Source: Melampsora larici-populina 98AG31 (lineage: Eukaryota; Basidiomycota; Pucciniomycetes; Pucciniales; Melampsoraceae). From it: a DNA stretch of 64,000 nucleotides. This document shows positions 31,399 through 43,569 of this stretch, in pieces; within the stretch, counting starts at the first letter, position 1, and each line of letters starts with the position of its first letter. The stretch spans positions 1,673,391 through 1,737,390 of the forward strand of contig NW_006768776.1 in assembly GCF_000204055.1 (NCBI RefSeq), written 5' to 3'. The notes under the pieces are model-generated. The model worked only from the letters and a program-made list of their open reading frames with translations, did no database searches and had not been told where the DNA came from. A program made the translations under genes and the position numbers.

Positions 31399-33307
31399 CT
31401 AGAGACTGAGCAACAGATAGAAATGGAGCCAGGCAAAGTACAAGGCAGCCTTGTCAGACTCAAAGCCGGCTCACAGAGGCTCACAGCCCTACACCACCGG
31501 GGGGTTTTGACCGTGTGGGGCTGGTTAGAATTGTGACAACTTCAGTTTTCCAGAGAGGTGTCTCTTGACCAGACCTAAGCACACCATTTCAGTGGCTCAG
31601 AGTCATAAGCACTTGTATGCCAATTTTTGGTGGTCGAGAGTGGCACAAAATGGCCAGCAGACCATCATTTTATACTTTGGGGAAAATGAATAAAATTGTT
31701 CAAATAGGGCAAAAAATCAAAATTGGCAAATGGTGTGTGTTCAGAAAGTTTCAATCAAACTGATGACATTGGAGCCATAGGCATGAAAGCCTGTAAATTT
31801 CTCAGAAGGGGGTTACAGATATGGAGAAAAGGCCTTTGAGATACAATAATTATGATATTTGTACAACTTTGATTGCTTCACAGGAATGAGAAATAGAAAG
31901 ACAAAATCGGAAACTCAAATATTTGCATTTGCTCAATGAGCATGATGATTTAGTTGTGCAGACCCATGGCGAACAATTTGTTGGTAGATACTTCACCAGC
32001 TAAAAATGACACCAAATGGTAAGCTTCTTTTACACCTCCTATTTTACAACTTGATGTTGGGTTAAATGATAGAAGTGCTTGCTTGTTTGGGTAAGATGAC
32101 ATGTTGGTATTCCCAAAAATTGTGTGGGATTGTGCTGAATGGGAGATTTGATCATTATATTAAGATATGAATCAAGTGAAAGGGAAAGGTAAGTTGAAGG
32201 ACATCTAAAACTCAATCCTGGAAAGAAATATTAGGATGATCAAGAATAGTGAAGTAGGAAGACAGACTTTTGTCTATCAACATGAGGTGATTAGTCAGCG
32301 GATGAGAGTTAAGTAGAGAGGATTTGAGAGTTGGTTGAGATTTGAAAGAACCATTATATGTTTCAAATCAATGAAACTGGTGTTGTTACCCTGGACAGGG
32401 AAACAAAAGATGAAAGAACAGTCAGTTTGGCCTGATCTAGGTTAAGAGAGTAGCAAATTGCAACTTACACCTCTCATCAATCCTTAACCTTGAATGAATC
32501 ACTGTTTGGTGTGGTTTGCAGAGCTGCCAACAAATGCCCCCCCTAGGAGATTGCGGGTTAGATGGTTTGGCAATTTGGTCAAAGGAAACCAAAAAAAAGA
32601 AAGTGTACCTTGGAGTATATGGTTGAATATGGTTGCTGTGAGTTTGAGAAGACGTGGATATTGCACAGCTTGAGATTAAATTGTTTCAAATTGAGCCTTC
32701 AAAACAAGTTTCAATTGGTTTGAAAATGGGAGATAATGAGATTGGTGTATCAAAACAAAGGGATTCATTGTGAGTGATCGAGTTGAGAGAGAGATTTTGC
32801 TTCAGTGGTCGTGCAAAAAGGGTGGATGGAATCCTGGAACACAGGGGATTGATTATTCAACTGCTGGAGACAATGCAAACATGTTTGCTCAACAAGAATT
32901 TCCTCTTTAGGAGTCTCATCAAGAAAGTCAGCAGAATGGGTGTTGATTAATTCAGGGTGATTGTGTCGCCCTGCGCGTGCAAAACCTGAGTCAACCAGCT
33001 ATGATGCAGGCGAGCTGTTGGCGGCCGCAGTTGCCCCACCCTTGGACCACATGGTCACCTTGTGAAGCCAAGGAGAACAGACCTCCCTAGGGCGCCCTGC
33101 TGGCCACAGGTGAGCTGCAGACAAGTGGTGGGCTAGAGCCTGACCTGACCATTGTAGGCCACCATTCTGACTCAAAGTCCCCCATGGTATCTGTGGTATC
33201 CCATCTAGGAACACCTCAGACACATTTATTTAAACTGAATAGAAAACAAGAGGTGTCTGAGATGAATAGCTCCCAGTTCATGTCACGTCACACTCACCCT
33301 GTGGTAT

Positions 33308-33640
33308 GGCTATGACCCGGCCCTGGCCCTGCCCGGCCAAGTCTGCCCAAGAGTTTTTTGGGCAAGGTCAAGGCCAAGCCCGGGGCCTTAAGTCCAGCCT
33401 GGCAATAGTGAGAAAGGCCCCGCTCCAGGGCTGCTTGGGGCCGAGGCCATCAAAAAAAAATTGTGGAGGCATTGCTGAAGGCTTGTTGAGGGAATTTTCT
33501 CGAAAAATTGACGTCATCAAGCATCCGTCCTAAGCTCTCAAACAGGCTTAAAAAGGGCTGGCCGGAGCCAGGGCCTGCCCGGTGCTGCCCGGCAGCATCC
33601 TCGACGATGTCCTGCCCGGGGCCGGGTCAGCCCCGTGGTG
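33308..33640. repeat. GC-rich inverted-repeat block, possible MITE
   Basis: GACCCGGCCCTGGCCCTGCC at the left faces CTGCCCGGGGCCGGGTCAGC at the right, with further CTGCCCGG/CCGGGC-type motifs inside. GC content is far above the surrounding DNA. Ends and target duplication are unclear. From 33650 to 34900 no gene is seen. Confidence 0.45.
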
Positions 33641-34922
33641 TACGCATGTATACTCCATCAGACTCCTCACGCAGCTTCTTTTTGAAGTTGGTCACTTGTT
33701 ATTAACAGATAGGAATGTTAAAACAACAGGGCTATTTACATTACATGTTATCTGACGGGTCGGATTTTATCATATAGAAGTTGGTTTTTGATTGACGTCA
33801 TTCTTCGTTTACCACTTCTTCTTTACCGTTTCCTTTTCGATAACATCTTTTCTTTAACATCTCACTCGCAAACATCGTTCTTATCATTCAAAGAAATTTT
33901 TTCTTCCCACCCACTCCTCCCTTATTTTATTTTGGTTCAGGAGTTTATTAGTTTTAGGCGTTTATTAAGTTGTGTATTGTTCAAGTATTCTTTTATTCAA
34001 GATATTTATCCAGGATAATTTGTGGTTACTACTTTAAAAAGTTTGCTACAGTTATTCCATATTAGGTTTAAGACTCATTTCACATTTTGTTAAAAGGTTA
34101 TCATCTTAGCGTGATTGTTTTAACTTATGTGTCCGCTAGCCACCCCGTGGGGTGTTAGGTTAGGAATGAATGAAATTTATCGTCTCTTGGTTTGTGTACC
34201 AAGGGGCTTTTAGTCATCACACCTAACTAATATGTTACGTTTCTTATGTTTGTGAGTGTTCTGGTTTAAAACATTTCCGCCATACATTTTTGAAAAAATG
34301 AATGTTAGCTGAAGACGAATCATATATATCATTTCGATCTTTTGGGGAATACTACAGTTCTTCATCCAAGAAAGAGATTAGATAAGTTGAAAAAAACAAA
34401 GTTAAATACCAACAGATCATAAACAAGTCAAGAAACTTGATTGGTGAGTGATATCAAAAGATCAACTCTTTAAAACAAACTTATCAAATTCAACACAGAT
34501 CTGAATCGATTGACTCGAATTCGATAAAAGAAAAAAATCAAAACAATAGAGCAGCATGTAATGTAGACTATGCATAAATACAGAAGTGATGAGCTCGATA
34601 AACAAAATCAGTCATTAACATGAATAAGTGCACATTTAAAAGCAGGCAGAATTCAAGGAAGTGAGCAGGGATAAAAAGTTGAAATAAATAGTGTTCAGGG
34701 ATAATAAAAAGCCTTTAAGGAAAAGATCGCACGAAACAAAGTCTATTAGATAAGCATCATCCAAGAAAAGTACAATGAGATGTTGAAAGAACAATACTGA
34801 TGAACGGAAGAAAAAGGATAAGTCGTGATACATGATACACAGATAGGAGGACAAATCAGAATGTAATAATGTATGCTGTGATCGAAAGTATCTAGTTTGA
34901 GAAAAAATCAAAAGTTTGAGGT

Positions 34923-35459
34923 TTAAGTTGAGATTGGAAAAGGATATTCATTACGTCCTACAACCGATTCTTGATTGGAGATTGGATAACAACTAGGAGT
35001 ATGATTTCTAGATGACGGTTTATTCTGATGTGATGATCCAATCGCTTCACAGGTTTGTAAAAAACTAGGTAAACTTGTTGTTATTGTATCCTGATCTTGT
35101 TCTTCATCGAACAAAGGTTCTCTGAAACTTGAAACGGTAGATTCTGAATCTTCCGAGTCATCAGAGAAATGTGAAACTTCATCCATTGGTTCAGGATATG
35201 GGTTCAAGTTTAGGGAAGTAAGGATAGCCAAATTGGATTTGGTCAATGGTGATGAACTAGCAATCGTGATCGGTGAGAGCTCGAATGATGAAGCCGAAGG
35301 CGATTGAAGTGGTGAAGCACATAATTGGCTATTAGGTTGTGTTGGTGAGAATGGCATAGGACCAACCCGAGCGAGATAGCGGGCAGGTTTGACACCTTTT
35401 GTACTCAATTGAGATGAAGAGACCGATGATTCAGATGGAGCAGTACTTGGTGAAAGCAT
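34923..35459 (-). CDS. Ser-rich protein of unknown function
   Basis: A single uninterrupted frame of 178 codons from the ATG at 35459. The product is rich in Ser, Pro and Gln with an acidic centre (HFSDDSEDSEST, FDEEQDQD). There are no membrane segments, signal peptide or domain I recognise. Immediately upstream the sequence allows a 5' UTR intron (donor GAG|GTCAGT near 35550, acceptor ATACCAG near 35468). Codon use differs from the surrounding AT-rich DNA, which supports a real gene. It could be a rust-specific regulatory protein; no function is assigned. Confidence 0.5.
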   Translation of the reverse strand: MLSPSTAPSESSVSSSQLSTKGVKPARYLARVGPMPFSPTQPNSQLCASPLQSPSASSFELSPITIASSSPLTKSNLAILTSLNLNPYPEPMDEVSHFSDDSEDSESTVSSFREPLFDEEQDQDTITTSLPSFLQTCEAIGSSHQNKPSSRNHTPSCYPISNQESVVGRNEYPFPIST

Positions 35460-35479
35460 TTTTGAACTGGTATACACGT

Positions 35480-37435
35480 AAGAAAAGAAGTCAAAAGAGA
35501 AAGATTAGGAAAGGTGAAGAACTGATTTGATGAACCTCAATGAGACTGACCTCGAAGAGTTTATTGTTTCTGATAAGTCAAGATACATGATGAGTGAAGT
35601 AGTAAAGTAGACTTGGAGGTAAGTTGCTCGATGATAGGTTTCTTATAAGGAGAATAACAATTTCGATGATGTTGTTGTTATTTATTAATGATGACGTTGT
35701 CTCTGAACCAATTCTAGATTCGATCAAGGGTTTCTTATTCTGAATTTGAGTTTGGCTTAGATGCGATTTGATTAATCTTAATCAGAAGAAGTGGAGGTCA
35801 AATCTTCGAAAGGAACTAATTCAAAGTAAGGGTTGGCTTTATAAGAAGTAACACAAATCAGTCTATGCAACCAAATTTCACAGGATTAAAAAAAGTCAGA
35901 CTCGTCGCCTGATTTGCTTACACTGAGATGAGTAACAGTCAAAGGTCAGCTGAAGACGATGAAAGCCTTTCCAAGACAATCGCTCAGAATGCTACTCAAA
36001 ATGTAGTAAGATGCTGTGGATTGGTGATTATCGGGAAAGATGATTTCGATTTGGGATTGTTATATAGATGTATGATGATGCGATTCTGTCGAATAAGAAT
36101 ATTTCACAAGACTTAATCAAAATGAAGTGTTCTAGAATCAATCACAGCGAAGATGATTGGTGTGCACCGCTCTCGACGTCTGTGGCTTATCTCTATATAT
36201 GTATATGAGGATCGAATGAGTTTTTTTTTTAATTTGAACAAGTGAAATTTAAAAATATCACCTGAGCTTTTTCGGTCGGCGATGCTCGGAAGAGCTTTTG
36301 AGGTGACAGCTTTATCTTGAAAAACTTCGGTCGGTTCAATTAAATCTTGCTCAGTAGAAATTCAAGTCCAATTTTAATCTCTTGGTCTTCTACATAGAAT
36401 CTAAATCTCAAGCTATTAATTTTTATGATTCACTGGATTCCACCAATTTGAACCGGTTTGAAGTTGGCAATTGTTAAGAATCAAAAAGAAGAAATCATCT
36501 TTCATTCACAGCTATTCACAGCTAACTCGATCATGTGATAACATCATGATTCGAGCTCGGTTGATTAAATCTTTTCAATACAACAAAAGCTCACCATCGG
36601 CGCCACCGGCATGCGGTAGGATGCTGCTAAGAACCGTGAAAAAAGAATCAACAGCCAAGCCACATTCCGGCCGGTCTTGTTGACTTCCATAATCACACTT
36701 TCACCGGAGTCCACCGGAGCCCCACCCAAAGAAGCCATTTTTAACACGCAATTCATATAGCCAAGACTCGGGTCTCCTTTAAAATGGTGGGTTTGGGCCA
36801 CTGGATCAGAATACAAGGAGGGGAAAAAATCTACTCAGCTTTCAATGGAATTTCCATTCAGGAGGTAAGAAAAACAATCGAGCTCTTATTCTTGGCATTG
36901 AAGCCCTTTATAAATTTCTTCCCAACTCCACATGCATGGTTTTACCTACATACATATGTACCGGAGTACAAAGCTGATCATACGTTTTTCAATTGCGTGT
37001 TGTTTCTCAGTTCCTTTAAACTTTGTAGTACGTAATATTAGCGCGAGCACACGATATCAATTGTAATTTGTGCTCTCACTGCTCTCAGCTCTCTATGTAC
37101 CATACAAATGTATGTGTATACCATGATTGCATCGGGATTCCGGGAATAAGAACCGGTACATACAGAATAATTATAATTTATCGTGATCGATGTGATCGAT
37201 GACCTCATGAGATAATGAGAGCGGCTTCAAATCTTGTGAACAGCGCTGAACACTTGATTGATCAACATCCATTCGCCAGTTCACCGTTACAAACTCGATG
37301 CAACTTCTACTCAACAGCCAAGTGCTACTTTTAGAACTTTTTGCATTGAGAGTTACTCTCACTTACATATACTCTTGAAAGCTTGAGTTTCGTCATCTGC
37401 TGCGCCAGTGGATGGCGCCGTTTTTGCTGGCTTTG
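35480..37435. other. Intergenic region without a recognisable gene
   Basis: Only short open frames (62-83 codons) with no family resemblance are present. The stretch contains a few TATATA promoter-like runs (for example near 36194) upstream of the Ser-rich gene. Paired CTTTTTCGGTCGGCGATG-like and ACTTCGGTCGG motifs lie near 36270-36335. Confidence 0.4.
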
Positions 37436-37441
37436 TATTTA

Positions 37442-37530
37442 CTGTTGTTCTCGAAAAGCTTGTCCAAGGTTTCCCGCCAAATTGCTCAAGTTTTGCGGGA
37501 AAACTCGGACAAGCTTTTCGAGAACGACAG
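37442..37530. mobile_element. 89-bp palindromic MITE flanked by TA
   Basis: GTTCTCGAAAAGCTTGTCC and its reverse complement form a stem of about 35 bp with a 17-base loop. TA lies immediately outside both ends (37440-37441, 37531-37532), as for Tc1/mariner-mobilised elements. The termini read CTGTTG...CGACAG. Confidence 0.65.
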
Positions 37531-38150
37531 TATGTATGACTATGTAGGTTCGGAGCTTAACAGTGTCCTTCAGCCGCAAGGCCATCGGCTCAAGTCGGCT
37601 CAAGTCGGCTCAAGTCGAATTGATATATTTAGTATGTGAGCATTTTTGTGTTTTGTGATCAGACCCCATCTGATTCTACAAGCTGCATCCCTGTTCATTT
37701 CTATGTAAAGGTGTGTTACTTCCGTGATTTGCTTCCACGTATTCTATTAAAGGAGTCTCTTAAAAGAATCGGGATGATCATGTTGAGTTTTCATTTTTGC
37801 AATATGTAGTAGCTGTGGACCCCAAACCTTCTCCTCCACATGTATGTATAGCCTTACCTAGCCTCACATCTTGCAGAGCCTCATCTGACATGTCACCCGG
37901 CTGGCGGCGCGACGCCAGGTCATATGATAGACAGGAAATTTTGATCTCTTGACCTGTCTGTTCTCTCCATACACGCTTTCCTATAGAAGATTCTCGCCGC
38001 AAATATAGACAGCTTGCTTAGGTGCAAGTTGCAACACGAGAAGGAAACACGCACCTATCTGAGCATATCGCTGCGGAACCCCTTGTTGACTGAGAGATGG
38101 CGATGATTTCTACATGTTTGAAACTGAGAATTAAGTCAAACAGTCATGTA

Positions 38151-38271
38151 CAAGCAGACGCAAAAAGTTTACGTCACCCCGGGCCCCGACCAGCTTGATT
38201 CTGCAGTACACCTCTCGGGTTAGTGAACTGGTCGGGCCCAGGGGGTGACGTAAACTTTTTGCGTCTGCTTG
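38151..38271. mobile_element. 121-bp palindromic MITE flanked by TA
   Basis: CAAGCAGACGCAAAAAGTTT at the left and its exact complement at the right continue into GTCACC...CCCGGGCCCCGACCAG and a matching right arm, leaving a loop of about 35 bases. TA flanks both ends (38149-38150, 38272-38273). Sequence identity of the arms is very high, suggesting recent activity. Confidence 0.7.
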
Positions 38272-38473
38272 TACAAAGAGGCGTGAGTGTTCACTACATA
38301 GGAAGCCCGTGGCAAGTTGTGAGTATTCTGTTCAATTGTGGTCCCTTCAAATGTCGTGAGCATTGATGTTCAATAGCCCCACGTGGTGCCGCAAGGGAAT
38401 CGCGAGAACTCGAGAGATAAGATGTTGTATGTGAGGATTTGACTTTTTTAGGCTTCACTAAGCCCGAGCGCGT

Positions 38474-38886
38474 TTACCGCGTTCTCGAAGATTTGCGGGG
38501 GCCGTTTGGTCTTCTTTCTATACTTCTTTCTTCCTTTTTCATAAAGAAAGGTGTGCATTTTGTTCTTCCATAGAATTCTTCTACAAAACTTCTATATACC
38601 TCAAAAAGGCTCTCATCAGCAGTCAAATTGTTGCGTTGATTTTGTAGAAGCGCAAATGCCAAGACAATTTCCGTAAATTCATGGTCTCAGTCAAACTGAA
38701 ATTTATCGTGTAGAAATAATGAGGAAGCGCCAATTCAACATATCGGATCACTTGGTTCCTTTTATTGTTCCTAATATTGTTTTTGATCAGCTCCCATCTC
38801 TCATTTTCATATAAATGAGTCAGGATATTATTCACATATATTATTGCTAGAGATTGATACAAAAAAATAGAATTGAACAAAATCAA
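38474..38886 (-). CDS. Possible small gene or remnant in two overlapping frames
   Basis: Frame one (38886-38623) and frame two (38662-38474) overlap by 40 bp. The second reads FALLQNQRNNLTADESLFEV and FVEEFYGRTKC, which has protein-like composition. A frameshift or unrecognised intron would be needed to join them. I do not recognise a family. It lies 150 bp downstream of the stop codon of the lyase gene on the same strand. Confidence 0.25.
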
Positions 38887-39033
38887 CGTTCAAGAGTCCC
38901 TTGTTAAATTTAAAATATGTGATAGATCCTTTCTCCTGCTATCCACAAGTACTCACAGCCCCAAAGAAATGCATTAAAGAGGACAATAAAAAGTAGATAT
39001 ACAGAAGACAAGAAGTTTGACCTGATTACTTGA

Positions 39034-40884
39034 TTACCTGATTACCAAACCAAACCTATTGAAATAAGTATACTGATCCTTACTTGATGCCCAAGAAGGA
39101 TCATGTCCACCAAAGAATGTATCAGCCATGATACCCATAAATTGAGCTGACTCCTTCCTTACTGTCATAGTCTGCCGACGGATACCTGAAATAGCTTGAG
39201 AGTAAGCGTCTTCACGATCTCCGACCGGATGTTGAGTTGGATCCGTTTGATTCGTCGCAGGTAATTGGACTAATTCCGGAGTGGCAGAATTATTAAGAGG
39301 TGGGGTAATGATTAAATTAAGAGCTGTTCGACGCTGGATATTCAATCTCCTAGCTAACTTTGCATGGCCAAGTGAGGTTCCAGAGAGATGAGTATTAGAA
39401 GGAGAAGTTGAAGTTGAAATCATTCCACCGGAATTTGAACTCTGGTTATAATCACTTGAAAAGTTCTTTCCTATTGGATGAGGAAGTCCAAGTGAGGTAG
39501 GTGAGACGAATGAGCTATTATCAGGTCTGACTTGGCGCAAGAATAGATTAGTACCACCGGTGGAATTCAAACTCGATTCTGATGAATCTGATGAATCTGG
39601 TGATTCTGATGATTCTGATGGGTCTGATGACTCCGACGACTCCGACGACTCCGTTGACTTTTGCTTTGACTTATCTGCTTTAGCTGGGGTTTCTTTGACC
39701 GATCCAACAGGATGCCGATAATAAACTTGATCGGAATGTAAGGCCAATTGACCATTGATCCAAATATTGAAACCTCCATCATTCTCTTCACCATTGTTCA
39801 ACCAAATATCTTGTCGAACATTTGTCCACCCGCCTCTAGTAAAGTTCCATGCACCTCGACCAATCGAATAACCGTATTCCGCATTACAATCTGAAAGTGG
39901 TGGAGTTTGACATAGAGACGGAACTTGTCGACCTTTAGGTGCATAAAGATATAGCTCACCGGTTCCATTGGTCCTGAACTAAAAATAATATAATAAACGA
40001 AGAAAGAACATGAGTATATGCAACTCTAGGATAAATGACAGGGCATTTTATATTTCAGGTGAGAGAAATGAACTCAACCATGAGCCTAGTACTAAAGCAC
40101 TCATCGGATTCTACACCACCAGAGCAACCTGTCCCACCGCCATATAAACCTATTGATTTATTCAGGAGACAACCAATCAGAAGAATGAACCAAATAAGAT
40201 GAGGTATAAGTACCCACCTGGAAGCTTTCCACCTTTGTTGAAATCAAAATTGCTTGGAAAAAAGACGCTGTAATATAAGCTAACATTGGTGGCCTTTGAC
40301 AAATCGACTGAAGTTTCACAAGTGATTTTTTTAGAGTGTGAATTCAGAAATGAGTCAACGATATTATGGTAAGGTAGATAGGAAAACGATTAAAAATGGA
40401 GAACAAAAATAGTTTGAGAATAAAACTTACGAGGTGAAGCGTAAAAACCAATCCCTCCTATTGGACTTGCGCTATTCCTTCGATCAGGATTGGCAGAACC
40501 TTTAGGATATAAGACTTGCATGACGGTATCATTATTCGAGTTCAAGTTAGAATTGTTCATCGAGATATTATTAATTTCTAAATCCGATTGAGGTATTGAT
40601 GTCATTAGTTGTAAATTTTTCTTTCCCCAGGCCCATTGAGTGATATCAAAATTATCCATGGTAAAATTCGAAGGTAGGTACCAGACTGTGTCATCCGCGT
40701 CTTTCACCTTCCGACTCGTTCCTGACGAGGGGATTAGCTGGGATAGTGGGGAGCTTAAGTCGGGCTGCCCGAGAGCACTTGCTAGAGGACCATTCAACAG
40801 ATCGCTCAAGGCTGAAGTGATTGGTATCGCACTCGCCCTTGATGATAGATAAGACACCAAGAAACACAAGCCAAGTTGATTCAT
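39034..40884 (-). CDS. Secreted polysaccharide lyase family 14-like protein
   Basis: Four exons (40884-40431, 40307-40218, 40149-40079, 39978-39034) join to exactly 519 codons plus stop. It starts with a signal peptide (MNQLGLCFLVSYLSSRASA). After the junctions the protein reads MQVLYPKGSANPDRR, GGIGFYASPLDLSKATNVSL, SVFFPSNFDFNKGGKLPGGL, CSGGVESDECFSTRLMFRTN, GYSIGRGAWNFTRGGWTNVR and ends ADTFFGGHDPSWASSKDQY, TYFNRFGL. This order is that of fungal PL14-type domains, whose characterised members cleave uronic-acid polysaccharides such as alginate or glucuronan by beta-elimination. A long insert of about 150 residues, with a Ser/Glu/Asp repeat (SSESSESSDPSES) and Ser/Asn-rich sequence, separates the body from the last strand. 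It probably acts outside the cell on host or own wall polymers (inference). Confidence 0.8.
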
Positions 40885-41763
40885 CGGGCTGACTTTGAGA
40901 AAAGAAGATCAAATTGCTCAGCAATCTGGTGGTGAAAGAAGATTATTGCGTTAGGTGTTGATTGAAGGATGCTTGATCTCGACGGTGCAAAGTGATTTCG
41001 ATGGTATAGAATGAATCAAGGAGGAAAGCGGTGACGGAATTTAGCCTTATTATATTTTTGCTCCGGGCATGAGATGAAGTCAAAAGTAAGAAGTGCTGAC
41101 GAGGGGTCAACCCATCTAACGCTCACTGGGTTTTGTTCTAAACTTTCCATAATGTGAAGCCCTTCTCATCAGTCTGGAGCCTGCTAGCCATCTCAACAAT
41201 TTAGACCATCTAGCAGGTATAGGCCATCTAAAAAACTTGGATGACTAGCCAGGTTTGCAATGTAGAAGATGGCGCACCAAGGCTGCTGAACTGTTAGAGT
41301 TCCTGCCCGCGAGCTCCTGCGATACCGCTCATGATCCACAAGTCCTCGGTATAGTTAGCGTTGGGTTGAAAGCTAAAGCAGAAGGCGTTCGAAAAAGAAT
41401 TGATTCTAAAAAAAGTGAGCCCATCTGAGAAGGGTGGAAACAGGTGGAAACATTTTCTTGTCAATACAATCTGGATCCCACGCGAGTTTAACAGATAAGT
41501 GAAGAGCCATACATGTCATGAGCACATTTTTGCGCAACATTTTTTCCTTTAGCTTAGTTAAGCTAAAATCCTTCACCACTTCACCAGATTCGACGTCCTA
41601 TTTCGCACGTCAAGATCTCTACAAACGGCTTCTAGACGTTGAGAATCCCTTCCTTCCATCGGTTTAAGTACGGCGACTAACTTTTTCTTGCTAGGCTCTT
41701 CACCGTCAAGTGAGATTACCATCCGTATAACCCAATGGGTGTGTCATTGAAAATTTACAAAAA

Positions 41764-42538
41764 TCACGGTAGTAATTTTTTGAGAGAACCAATTTGAACA
41801 TTGATAGAATCCTTTACACCAATGTGGTCAACAAACTGAGTGATGTAGAAATTCAAGATCAGATTCACTTTTACATGAAGAGTCTTCTGTATATCAAAGT
41901 GAGAACTGTTGTGACTCGCATGGTTGGCTACAAACATTTTGGAGGACACTGAAGAGGAAATGTTGGACTGGATCCAAACACCAAACACAAACAGTATAAG
42001 AGGAACCAAAGTGAAATCAGATCTTATAATAAGATTGTCGAAAGATACAGTCAGATGGAGACAAAGAAAAAGTTCCAACACGACTTTGAGGATCAGGTAA
42101 TTATAAAGGAAAAACAATCAATGAAATGAATCACAGTGACGTCAGATGATCAGTGACGCAATATCCTACCATTGGGGTACATGGTGTAATACTGACATGT
42201 GATTGCACAAAAAGAGAAAAGAAATCAATTTACAAATAATTGATGAAACGCTCTACAATGATCATACTCAGTGATTGATTTTGAAGCATCAACGGATGGT
42301 AAATCCAACAGGAAAAACACAAATCGATGGCAAAACAATAGTCTGGATCCTGCGTTATGTCTGTAGTGCCACCCATAACTGAACGGATGCTTGTAAGGCT
42401 TACTTGTTGATTTTCATTGCTTATTTTGACATTCATAAGAGTAGATCTACCATAATCCCCAAAGCTAGCCTCTTCCTCCGTGAAAATAGCAAAAAGTATT
42501 GTCCGTACAAATTTAACAAGTATAATTACCAATAGCAT
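41764..42538 (-). CDS. Possible small two-exon gene, unknown product
   Basis: Two frames (42538-42230 and 42117-41764) could be joined by an intron with donor GTATGA near 42272 and acceptor CTCAAAG near 42087. The first starts with a hydrophobic stretch (MLLVIILVKFVRTILFAIF) that could be a signal peptide; the second has Ser- and His-containing sequence. I recognise no domain, and it could be chance. The rest of 40885-43560 contains no convincing gene. Confidence 0.2.
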
Positions 42539-43569
42539 TACAACTATTTTATCCCGCTCAAACTGACAGAATCGGCGATTTCAACCCAATCACACTACTG
42601 ACAACCTTAGCTCTGATTTTTCAAGGGCTTGTATTGAATCATCTCAATTACCAATCATCGCGCAAATCTCAAAAATAAAAATGTAATATCAGCTTCGTCG
42701 GTCTGGGTCAAAAAACATACCTAAATCTTGTGAAAACGCTTAGGCTTTGGCGTGTCCAATTTCATTCTTGTTGTGCGGATCTGTAAGCTACGAGGATAAA
42801 GAAGGCACTACGGGGATAAAATCTGGAGCATTAGTAACAGCCGCATGGAGGAAAAAGGCAAATCTTGAAAGCAAGGTCTTCAGAGCTGGCAGGATGCGTG
42901 CTTCATGTTGTTATGGCAGTAAATGCGATATAATGGGTGGAAAATTGAAGATGTTGTGAGATCGTGACGGAAATCCAGTGATAACGCGGGAGAGATCAGT
43001 CTTGAGTGGCATGATATGGTAGCCATTTATTTAGCAGGGAGACAATGAGATAACCCGCCGAAAATCGATCAGAGTGCTAGATTTTCGGAGTCTCAAAGCC
43101 CAGGAGGGATGGCTGCTGGTACAACCGGAATACATCGGTACTGTCTTGAAGAGTCAGGTGCCGATATCATTCTCACCAGATAGCGCTCTGGGAAACGCCC
43201 GGACAAGACTTAGGCTGAGAGATATTGCTCAAGCTTTGCTTTCTGGTCGGCGAGGGCAGAAAATAGGCAAGGGGGTGCCCGTATCGAGATTAGATGGTAC
43301 GAAACCGCAGGGTTTGAGGTTGTGATGGATTCCGCGCGTTGAAAGTGGCTTGCGTTTGGGAATAGGCTGGATAATGAGGAAAATGGTGTCGAGATTCTGT
43401 AGTATGATTGGGCAAAGGATGGACAATCGACGCCGTACTTGCCTGGTGAAGAAACTGGGAATGTCCATACGAACCTTCGTTTTAAAATAAAGATAAACTA
43501 AATATATGAGATATGACTGAGAGAGGAAAGAAAAGATGGTAGCAGCACGCGAAGACTTGATTGATCAGT

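Noticed and set aside
39567..39794. Frame rich in SRRSRRSHQTHQNHQ repeats
   Set aside because: It is the shifted reading of the Ser-rich repeat in the lyase gene.
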